Positions 1-4,878 of a DNA stretch of 6,353 nucleotides are shown one piece after another. Numbering within the stretch: position 1 is the stretch's first letter; every line of letters starts with the position of its first letter. The stretch lies in the NCBI GenBank assembly GCA_902827055.1, contig CADEHD010000041.1, forward strand, positions 4,030-10,382. Direction: 5' to 3'. A program made the translations under genes and the position numbers. Under the pieces are notes generated by a model. It saw only the letters and a program-made list of their open reading frames with translations, had not been told where the DNA came from and searched no databases. This DNA is from an uncultured Chloroflexota bacterium (GTDB taxonomy: Bacteria; Chloroflexota; Dehalococcoidia; UBA2979).

Positions 1-2
1 CG

Positions 3-224
3 ATCGCGAGCACGCCGCTGGCGTGGGCCGGCGGCGTGCTGGGAATGCCCGAGCTGCGCCAATCGCTGATCGCGACACCGCTGGTCCTCGGCGGGATCGT
101 GGCCGGACGGCTGTTGCGCCCGCGGCTCAGCGAGGCCACGTTTCGAGCGGGCACGCTCGCGCTGCTCGTCGCGACGTCGGCAGTCGCCATTGCGCAGGTG
201 GCCGTCGCGATCGCCCGCGGCTAG
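3..224 (+). CDS. TauE/SafE-like membrane permease, C-terminal fragment
   Basis: This is the 3' end of a gene that begins left of the window. The frame is open from base 3 and gives 73 residues before TAG. The fragment shows a hydrophobic helix at about residues 22-37, a short basic loop (GRLLRPRLSEATFRAG) and a last hydrophobic helix at about residues 51-70, ending in ARG. This helix, then a 'G-R-x-L-x-x-R-L-S-x-x-x-F-R' loop, then a closing helix is typical of the C-terminus of the TauE/SafE (DUF81) family. Members are inner-membrane exporters or permeases of sulfite, sulfoacetate and other small anions. The internal ATG at base 45 is not a real start, because the coding pattern continues upstream of it. 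The substrate cannot be told from so short a piece, and another polytopic membrane protein is possible. The gene converges on the FKBP gene and their stop codons overlap. Confidence 0.6.
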   Translation: MASTPLAWAGGVLGMPELRQSLIATPLVLGGIVAGRLLRPRLSEATFRAGTLALLVATSAVAIAQVAVAIARG

Positions 225-235
225 TCGATGGCGAC
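204..235. terminator. Hairpin enclosing the overlapping stops of the TauE-like and FKBP genes (candidate)
   Basis: The arms 204-213 and 226-235 form a 10-bp inverted repeat with one mismatch (209/230). The 12-base loop contains the CTAG at 221-224 that holds both convergent TAG stops. No T-run follows on either strand, so this is not a classical intrinsic terminator. It may act as a shared end-of-transcript structure in a GC-rich genome, or it may be a by-product of the coding sequence. Confidence 0.3.
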
Positions 236-838
236 CAGCTCGACCTCGAACGTGAGCGCCTTGCCGGCAAGTTCGTGGTTGGCGTCGACCCGCACGACCT
301 CGGCGGTCACCTCGCGAATCGTCGCCGGCTGGCCGTTGCCAAGTCGCACCTTGTCGCCGACCTTGATGCCGGCCGGGGCCTGCGCGATCGGGACTTCCAG
401 GACGAGGTCCGGGCGGACCTCACCGTAGGCGTCCTTCGCCTCCATGCGGACCTTGCGCGACTCGCCGACCTTCAGGCCGCGGACCGCCTCGTCGAAGCCG
501 CTGATCACCTGGCCGGAGCCGACCTGGAACGCGAGCGGCTGGCGCCCCTGCGAGGAGTCGAACTCGGTGCCGTCATCGAGCGTGCCTCGATAGTGCACGC
601 GCACGCGATCTCCATCTTTGACCACGCGCCCGTCCTTTCCTGCGTTCGTTGCTGCTGCTGGACTCCCAGGGGCGCCCGGCCTCGGGGAGGCCGTCGCGTT
701 GGTAGTGGGTTCGGTGTCGGCACAGGCAGCCACGAGGAGCGTGCCGATGCCGAGCACCGTGACGAGCCTCGATCGCCACGGGCGAGCGAGCAGAGAGTGA
801 CGGTGGATAGAGCGCGCCTTTACTGCAACGGGGGGCAT
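221..838 (-). CDS. Exported SlyD-type FKBP peptidyl-prolyl isomerase, lipoprotein
   Basis: The product is a predicted 205-residue peptidyl-prolyl cis-trans isomerase of the FKBP family, which speeds proline isomerisation in folding proteins. A basic N-terminus and hydrophobic stretch (about 25-38) end in the lipobox LVAAC, so Cys39 should be lipid-modified and the enzyme anchored outside the membrane. A Pro/Ala/Thr-rich linker follows to about residue 69. The FKBP core has VHYRGTLDDGTEFDSS (81-96), then VISGF (111-115) and AYGE (137-140). These cover the usual pocket positions Tyr83, Asp94, Phe104, Val111, Ile112 and Tyr138, with Phe115 where human FKBP12 has Trp. After AYG the chain does not stop. 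An insert of about 45 residues leads to VDANHELAGKALTFEVELVAID, which matches the insert-in-flap (IF) chaperone domain and final strand of SlyD. SlyD's His-rich metal-binding tail is absent. The ATG at 838 lacks a clear Shine-Dalgarno sequence, but no other start fits the signal sequence. The gene follows the MFS gene by 62 bases. Confidence 0.9.
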   Translation of the reverse strand: MPPVAVKARSIHRHSLLARPWRSRLVTVLGIGTLLVAACADTEPTTNATASPRPGAPGSPAAATNAGKDGRVVKDGDRVRVHYRGTLDDGTEFDSSQGRQPLAFQVGSGQVISGFDEAVRGLKVGESRKVRMEAKDAYGEVRPDLVLEVPIAQAPAGIKVGDKVRLGNGQPATIREVTAEVVRVDANHELAGKALTFEVELVAID

Positions 839-900
839 GGAAACCGTAGCACGATCGCCAGATACCGCCTTACGCGCGAGGCGACGTCCTGGACTCGGCG
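839..900 (-). other. Gap between the MFS and FKBP genes
   Basis: This 62-base spacer separates two genes on the same strand. I see no terminator hairpin with a T-run, so co-transcription from the MFS gene is possible. Just before the FKBP ATG there is a TACGGT hexamer (848-843) that resembles a weak TAnnnT -10 box, and no Shine-Dalgarno sequence. A separate short-leader or leaderless transcript is therefore possible but not supported strongly. Confidence 0.3.
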
Positions 901-2415
901 TTAGCGAGGTGGCGGGCGCATGTAGTCGCGCGCAGGTGCGGCTCGGCCGCCCCCCATGTAGTCCCGGCGGCTCGGGCGCGCGCCCGGTACCCGACTCGGT
1001 GGAGCGGACGCGCCGAGGTCCCCGGCGAGCGGCATCGCGAGGCCGGCGGTGGGGATCGACGAGGTGGGGGGCAGGGTCAGCGCCAAGTTCGGGCTCACGC
1101 CCTGCTGCCCGCGAGGTGGTCGCGGCGTCGGCGTCAGGACGATCATCACGGCGGCCAGGAGGTAGGCGGCGATGAAGGTGAGGAACGCCACCTCGTACGA
1201 CTGGCGCAGGTCGTAGGCAAGCCCCGCGAGCACTGGCCCGCCGGCGCTCGAGACGATGGTGAACGGGCGGCCAACCGCGCGGACCGTTCCCAGGGTGATG
1301 CGCCCGAAGTAGTCGGCCCAGACCGTTTCCTGCAGCGTGATCACTCCGCCTACGCCGACGCCCATCGTGAAGATGGCCGCGTACATCAACGGGAGCGTCG
1401 GTGCGACGGAGATAAAGAAGATGCCGATCGCCAGCAGTACGAACTCGGCGGCGGCCGCGTACCTCGAGGGGACGCGGTCCGCGATCACGCCCCAGATCGG
1501 CTTCGAAATCAGGCCCGACACGCCGAGCATGCTGAACGCGCCCGCTGCCTCGACGCGGGTGTAGCCGCTGTCCGTGAGGAACGGGATGAGGTGCAGGAGC
1601 ATCGCCCCGAATCCCATGCTGCCCAGCCCGAACGTCAGGATCAGCATCCACAGGGCGGGCGTGCGGATCGCCTCGGAGCGGGTCCAGCGCACGCCATCGA
1701 CGGCGGCGCGCTGGGCCGCGAGTCGGTCGCCGGCCCTCGGTGCGACGTATGTGCCGTCCGGGATCAGGCCGTGATCCTCGGGACGTCGTCGCATCACGAG
1801 GGCCGCCGGCGGGATGACGAGCACCCACACCGCCACCCCGAGGATGGCCCACGCGGTCCGCCAGCCGAAGAGGTCGATCATCTGCGCGGCGAGGGAGGGC
1901 ACGATGATCGCCGCGACGGAGGTGCCCATCGCGGTGATGGCGATCGCGCGCCCTCGACGCCGGACGAACCAGTTCGAGACGACCACGTTGGCGACCATGC
2001 CGCCCATGCCCGCCATCCCGAGCGTGAGGACTCCACCCTTCACCAGGTAGTACTGCCACAGGGTGTGGACCTGCCCCAGGAGGATGAACCCGACCCCGGC
2101 GATGAGCGCGCCCCACACCGTCAGCGCTCGCCCGCCGCGCCGGTCCAGCAGCCCACCCATGAACAGGCCGACGATGCCGGAGAACGCCGTCGAGATGGTC
2201 TGGCCGAGTGAGATGTCCGTTCGCGACCAGCCGAGCTCGGTCGTCATCGGTGTCACGAACACGCCGAGTCCGTACGCCTGGACGCCCGCGGACATCATCG
2301 AGGCGATGAACGCAACGGAGACGATGTACCAGCCGTAGTAGACGGGGCGCCCGGCGATCGTGGCGGGGAGCGGCAGAGGGAGGGGGCCGGCGCCGGGGCC
2401 GAGTGCCATCATCAT
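901..2415 (-). CDS. MFS transporter, monocarboxylate/oxalate-formate-like
   Basis: This 504-residue integral membrane protein belongs to the major facilitator superfamily, secondary carriers that move small solutes by ion symport or antiport. The opening YYGWYIVSVAFIASM (26-40) is typical of the monocarboxylate/oxalate-formate-like branch. The loop between helices 2 and 3 carries the MFS motif A as GGLLDRRGGR (87-96). A matching second-half loop is WGVIADRVPSRY (308-319). RPEDHGLIPDG (211-221) begins the central cytoplasmic loop, as in many relatives. About 12 hydrophobic helices can be counted, six on each side of that loop, the last ending near residue 428. The remaining ~76 residues are a Pro/Ala/Arg-rich tail with no helix and with RDYM twice (484-487 and 496-499). 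Three ATG codons stand in a row at the start. The Shine-Dalgarno site sits only 2 bases from the first, so translation probably begins at the second or third (2412 or 2409). The substrate is unknown. A weak promoter lies just upstream. Confidence 0.9.
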   Translation of the reverse strand: MMMALGPGAGPLPLPLPATIAGRPVYYGWYIVSVAFIASMMSAGVQAYGLGVFVTPMTTELGWSRTDISLGQTISTAFSGIVGLFMGGLLDRRGGRALTVWGALIAGVGFILLGQVHTLWQYYLVKGGVLTLGMAGMGGMVANVVVSNWFVRRRGRAIAITAMGTSVAAIIVPSLAAQMIDLFGWRTAWAILGVAVWVLVIPPAALVMRRRPEDHGLIPDGTYVAPRAGDRLAAQRAAVDGVRWTRSEAIRTPALWMLILTFGLGSMGFGAMLLHLIPFLTDSGYTRVEAAGAFSMLGVSGLISKPIWGVIADRVPSRYAAAAEFVLLAIGIFFISVAPTLPLMYAAIFTMGVGVGGVITLQETVWADYFGRITLGTVRAVGRPFTIVSSAGGPVLAGLAYDLRQSYEVAFLTFIAAYLLAAVMIVLTPTPRPPRGQQGVSPNLALTLPPTSSIPTAGLAMPLAGDLGASAPPSRVPGARPSRRDYMGGGRAAPARDYMRPPPR

Positions 2416-2422
2416 CTCCTCC
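2416..2422 (-). promoter_or_regulatory. Shine-Dalgarno site of the MFS gene
   Basis: On the minus strand this reads GGAGGAG directly before three tandem ATG codons. The core GGAGG (2422-2418) is 2, 5 and 8 bases from the first, second and third ATG. Normal spacing favours the second or third, which would shorten the protein by one or two methionines. Confidence 0.75.
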
Positions 2423-2433
2423 GTGATGGCGAG

Positions 2434-2439
2434 ATTCTA
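2434..2439 (-). promoter_or_regulatory. Candidate -10 box of the MFS gene
   Basis: The minus strand has TAGAAT, five of six matches to TATAAT, placed to give a leader of roughly 12-18 bases before the start codons. No good -35 hexamer lies 16-18 bases upstream, where the sequence is CGCCGC-like, so an activator may be needed. A short inverted repeat, CTATG (2437-2441) and CATAG (2451-2455) with 9 bases between, overlaps the box. Confidence 0.4.
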
Positions 2440-2520
2440 TGACATGCGTCCATAGGGCGGCGATGGAGCGAGGAAGCGCGGGGCGGCGAGGCCGATCGCG
2501 GGGGTTGCACCCCGGAAACA

Positions 2521-2549
2521 GAAGGGGCCGCCCATTGGGCGGCCCCTTC
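2521..2549 (-). terminator. Intrinsic terminator of the ABC permease gene
   Basis: Perfect 13-bp arms (2521-2533 and 2537-2549) enclose a 3-base loop. Read on the minus strand, the GC-rich stem ends in CCCCTTC and runs into TGTTT, a short T-rich tract. It lies 24 bases after the permease stop and points the right way. The plus strand has no T-rich run after the stem, so it serves the minus-strand gene. It separates the permease transcript from the MFS gene that follows. Confidence 0.88.
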
Positions 2550-2573
2550 GCTGGTTCGACGCAGGTGCTGGAG

Positions 2574-3554
2574 CTAGCGGCCCCGGAGGCGGGGGTCGAG
2601 GATGTCGCGGAGGGCGTCACCGAACATGTTCGTCGAGAACACGAGCATCGAGATCGCGATGCCAGGGAGGAACGCCAGGCGCGGGTGGCTCTCGAAGTAC
2701 TGGCGGCCGGAACCGGTGAGCATGGCGCCCCACGACGGGGTCGGCGGCTGAGCGCCGATGCCGAGGAAGGAGAGAGACGCCTCGGTAATGACCGCGGTCG
2801 CGAGGATGAAGGTCGCGAGGACGATCATCGGAGCGAGCACGTTCGGGAGGATGTGTCGGAACATGATGCGTCGGTCAGTCGCGCCCAGGGTGCGTGCGGC
2901 CTCTGCCCAGACGTTCTCCTTGGCGGAGAGCACGGACCCGCGGATGAGGCGCGCCGGGCGTGGTAGCGAGGTCGCCATCACCGCCACGAGTCCCTGGTTC
3001 AACCCCGGCCCGAGGATGGACACGATCGCGACGGCGAGCACGAGGAACGGGATTGTCTGCAATCCGTCCACGATGCGTTGGACGATCATGTCGCCCCAAC
3101 CACCTGCGTAGGCGGAGATCAGGCCGATGGTGCCGCCGATGGTGACCGAGAACACCGTCACCACCATCGAGAAGTACACGGAGATCTCCGCGCCCTTGAT
3201 GATGCGGCTCAGCAGGTCGCGGCCCAGCTCGTCAGTACCGAACACGTAGGTGTTCTGCGTACGCGGCGAGGTGTAGCCAAAGCCCTTGAGGCGGTCGATG
3301 CCGTTCACGGCGATCGGATCCTGCGGCACGATGAGGTTCGAGAACCCCGTGCCCGGGATCGCGGGCAGGTAAGCCCCGAGCGCGGTGAGCTCGATGATGA
3401 TGATGATCACCATCGAGATCGCGCCGAGCGGCTTATGGGTGAAGAACCACTTCAACCACCGCACCGACTTCGATACGCGGCCGGGCTCATCCGCGAGCCG
3501 TTTCGCCATCGCATCAGCAAGCGTGGCCCCCGAACCGGAAGCTGCTGTTGCCAT
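2574..3554 (-). CDS. ABC transporter permease, DppC/OppC family
   Basis: This 326-residue inner-membrane permease belongs to the DppC/OppC/GsiD type, one half of the membrane channel of a peptide, nickel or glutathione-class importer. The N-terminal OppC_N region has a first helix at about 42-64, followed by an external segment. FGTDELGRDLLSRIIKGAEIS (105-125) is the family signature before the permease core. Further helices run from about 125 to 310. The cytoplasmic EAA loop, which contacts the ATPase, is EAARTLGATDRRIMFRHILPN (218-238). SFLGIGAQPPTPSWG (262-276) and the C-terminal DILDPRLRGR are also classic. The ATG at 3554 is chosen because GGAGGG lies 5 bases upstream. A longer GTG start at 3614 would fall in the likely promoter. 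The usual neighbours, a DppB-type partner, ATPases and binding protein, are absent on both sides. Family assignment is secure; the substrate is unknown. Sampled lines of this gene are less GC-rich than the neighbouring channel gene. Confidence 0.95.
   Translation of the reverse strand: MATAASGSGATLADAMAKRLADEPGRVSKSVRWLKWFFTHKPLGAISMVIIIIIELTALGAYLPAIPGTGFSNLIVPQDPIAVNGIDRLKGFGYTSPRTQNTYVFGTDELGRDLLSRIIKGAEISVYFSMVVTVFSVTIGGTIGLISAYAGGWGDMIVQRIVDGLQTIPFLVLAVAIVSILGPGLNQGLVAVMATSLPRPARLIRGSVLSAKENVWAEAARTLGATDRRIMFRHILPNVLAPMIVLATFILATAVITEASLSFLGIGAQPPTPSWGAMLTGSGRQYFESHPRLAFLPGIAISMLVFSTNMFGDALRDILDPRLRGR
3393..3407 (-). repeat. Trinucleotide repeat (ATC)5 in the permease gene
   Basis: Five tandem ATC codons on the minus strand encode Ile50-Ile54 in the first membrane helix of the ABC permease, followed by Glu55. 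A perfect trinucleotide run could slip in replication, but changes would stay in frame and only alter helix length. Confidence 0.8.
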
Positions 3555-3559
3555 CAGGA

Positions 3560-3565
3560 CCCTCC
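3560..3565 (-). promoter_or_regulatory. Shine-Dalgarno site of the ABC permease
   Basis: GGAGGG on the minus strand stands 5 bases before the ATG at 3554. This decides the start over the upstream GTG at 3614. Confidence 0.8.
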
Positions 3566-3604
3566 AGACCCCTCTGTATCTCGCCGGTACCGCGAGTTCC
3601 GGGA

Positions 3605-3633
3605 AGAAAAGCACCTGGCCGGGTGCATGTCAA
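3605..3633 (-). promoter_or_regulatory. Candidate sigma70-type promoter of the ABC permease
   Basis: On the minus strand a perfect TTGACA -35 box (3633-3628) is followed after exactly 17 bases by TTTTCT (3610-3605), a weak -10 with three consensus positions. Transcription would begin near 3598 and leave a leader of about 45 bases before the ATG at 3554. The strong -35 and ideal spacing support it; the poor -10 suggests dependence on a regulator. Confidence 0.5.
3611..3626. promoter_or_regulatory. Operator-like palindrome in the promoter spacer
   Basis: GCACCTGGCCGGGTGC is a 16-base palindrome with seven of eight pairs matching (only 3616/3621 fails). It fills almost exactly the 17-base spacer between the candidate -35 and -10 boxes of the ABC permease, where a bound repressor or MerR-like activator would act. 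No regulator gene is in the window. Confidence 0.4.
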
Positions 3634-3666
3634 TCGTTTGTGTGGTGGTGATACGCATTGACGTGC
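3625..3666. promoter_or_regulatory. Inverted repeat linking divergent -35 boxes
   Basis: GCATGTCAAT (3625-3634) and ATTGACGTGC (3657-3666) are inverted copies with one mismatch, separated by 22 bases. Each arm contains a TTGAC-type -35 box facing outward, TTGACA toward the ABC permease and TTGACG toward the MscS gene. A second small palindrome, ACGCA-N6-TGCGT (3653-3668), surrounds the plus-strand TTGACG. The region may be a shared control site, or simply two similar promoters back to back. Confidence 0.4.
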
Positions 3667-3686
3667 GTCCCTGGATTCGTGTCGTT
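3658..3686 (+). promoter_or_regulatory. Weak candidate promoter of the MscS gene
   Basis: TTGACG (3658-3663) is a good -35 box. The position 17 bases on holds GTCGTT (3681-3686), a poor -10. If used, the leader would be about 120 bases and GC-rich, with a 10-base GGCCGCGGCC palindrome (3742-3751) and a 5-bp hairpin (3782-3797) just before the ribosome binding site. Confidence 0.25.
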
Positions 3687-3800
3687 GTGGAGTTCGCCTC
3701 AGGGCGGCGCAATAACGGCATGAATGTGTCTGCATGCGGGCGGCCGCGGCCTCGACCTACGATCCGTCGCGGGGAGGCCTCGGGGAGCGCGATCCCCGGT

Positions 3801-3806
3801 GGAGGG
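3801..3806 (+). promoter_or_regulatory. Shine-Dalgarno site of the MscS-family gene
   Basis: GGAGGG lies 7 bases before the GTG at 3814. The in-frame ATG at 3724 has no such site, so GTG 3814 is the preferred start. Confidence 0.75.
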
Positions 3807-3813
3807 CGGTCCA

Positions 3814-4878
3814 GTGGATGTGACCTGGCCCGGTGGCGGCGAGTGGCCGCGGCTGCTCCTCGCCGCTGGCGTGGCCGGAGGCGCGTTCGGCGCCCTGGTG
3901 GTGGCGCGCTGTGTCCTCGGACGGATGGCGTCGAGGGCCGGCCGCGCCGCCCCCTCGACGGCGCTGCGTGCGGTGCCCGCGCGACTCGTGAGCCGCACCA
4001 GGCTGACGGTGCTGCTCCTGGGCGCCCTGTACGCAGGGTTGCTGACCATCGACCCGCCGGCCGAGGTCCGAGCCGCTGCGCGCGTCGTGCTGGTGTTCGG
4101 GCTGCTGCTCCAGTGCGCCTCCTGGGGAGGCGACCTCATCGCGTTCTGGTCCGAGCGCTACCGCGCCCGCGCCTCGGAGCACGATGCGGCGGCAGCCACC
4201 GCGACGGCGTTCGCGCTGCGCTTCATGGGCTCGCTGGCGCTCTGGGTGGTCCTCGTTCTCCTGGGCCTGGAGAACGCGGGGGTCGAGATCACGACGCTGG
4301 TCGCGGGACTCGGCATCGGCGGGATCGCGATTGCCCTCGCGGCGCAGAGTGTCCTCGGTGACTTCTTCGCGTCGCTGGCGATCGTGCTGGACCGGCCGTT
4401 CGTCGTGGGTGACTTCATCGCCGTCGAGGGGATGCGTGGCACGGTGGAGCGCGTGGGCGTGAAAACCACGCGTGTCCGCAGCATCGATGGCGAACAGCTG
4501 GTGTTCGCGAACTCGGACCTGGTGCGGAGTCGGATCCGCAACTTCGGACGCCTCGCGGAGCGCCGCGTCGTCCTGCGGTTCGAGCTGGCACCCGGCACGC
4601 CGGCGGACCTCGTCGAGGTGTCCACGGGGATCCTCCGCACCGCGCTCGCGCGTCAGCCGTTGGTCCGGCCGGACCGCGCGCACCTGGTGGCGATCAAGGC
4701 CGGGATGCCGGAGCTGGAGGCCGTGTACTACGTCCGCACGCCGGACTTTGCGCTGCACATGGACATCCAGCAGGCGATCCAGCTGGAGGCGCTGCGCGAG
4801 TTCGGGCGGGCCGGGATTCGCCTCGGGGGGGCGCCGGCGGCCGAGCCCCCGGATGGAGCGCTGTCCGCGGCCGACTAG
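3814..4878 (+). CDS. MscS-family mechanosensitive ion channel
   Basis: This 354-residue product is a membrane channel of the MscS family, which opens under membrane tension to release solutes on osmotic downshock. There are four hydrophobic helices (about 12-34, 63-80, 88-111, 134-154) before the pore helix. The canonical E. coli MscS has only two before its pore, so this is a slightly enlarged member. The pore segment TTLVAGLGIGGIAIALAAQSVLGDF (160-184) shows the Gly/Ala stripe of TM3, followed by SLAIVLDRPFVVGD (187-200). The beta domain carries the family motifs GTVERVGVKTTRVRS (209-223) and FANSDLVRSRIRNF (231-244). The alpha/beta C-terminal domain runs to about 335, and a short Ala/Pro-rich tail ends the protein. 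GTG 3814 is chosen for its Shine-Dalgarno site. A start at ATG 3724 would add 30 Gly/Arg-rich residues with no hydrophobic pattern. The gene diverges from the ABC permease and its stop overlaps that of the exonuclease gene. Confidence 0.93.
   Translation: MDVTWPGGGEWPRLLLAAGVAGGAFGALVVARCVLGRMASRAGRAAPSTALRAVPARLVSRTRLTVLLLGALYAGLLTIDPPAEVRAAARVVLVFGLLLQCASWGGDLIAFWSERYRARASEHDAAAATATAFALRFMGSLALWVVLVLLGLENAGVEITTLVAGLGIGGIAIALAAQSVLGDFFASLAIVLDRPFVVGDFIAVEGMRGTVERVGVKTTRVRSIDGEQLVFANSDLVRSRIRNFGRLAERRVVLRFELAPGTPADLVEVSTGILRTALARQPLVRPDRAHLVAIKAGMPELEAVYYVRTPDFALHMDIQQAIQLEALREFGRAGIRLGGAPAAEPPDGALSAAD

Noticed and set aside
221..2620. A single minus-strand open frame of 799 codons spanning the FKBP and MFS genes
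   Set aside because: Only the last 205 codons (FKBP) look like protein. The rest is an Arg/Pro/His-rich shadow in another frame of the MFS gene, as is common in GC-rich DNA.
3555..3614. GTG start at 3614 that would extend the ABC permease by 20 residues
   Set aside because: It lies in the spacer of the candidate promoter, lacks a ribosome binding site, and the ATG at 3554 has GGAGGG at good spacing.
3724..3813. ATG start at 3724 that would extend the MscS-family protein by 30 residues
   Set aside because: No Shine-Dalgarno precedes it and the extra residues are Gly/Arg-rich with no membrane pattern; GTG 3814 has a GGAGGG site 7 bases upstream.
3078..4361. Plus-strand open frame of 427 codons across the ABC permease start, the divergent region and the MscS start
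   Set aside because: It crosses two well-supported genes in other frames and a promoter region, and its translation is low-complexity Arg/Gly/Asp-rich.
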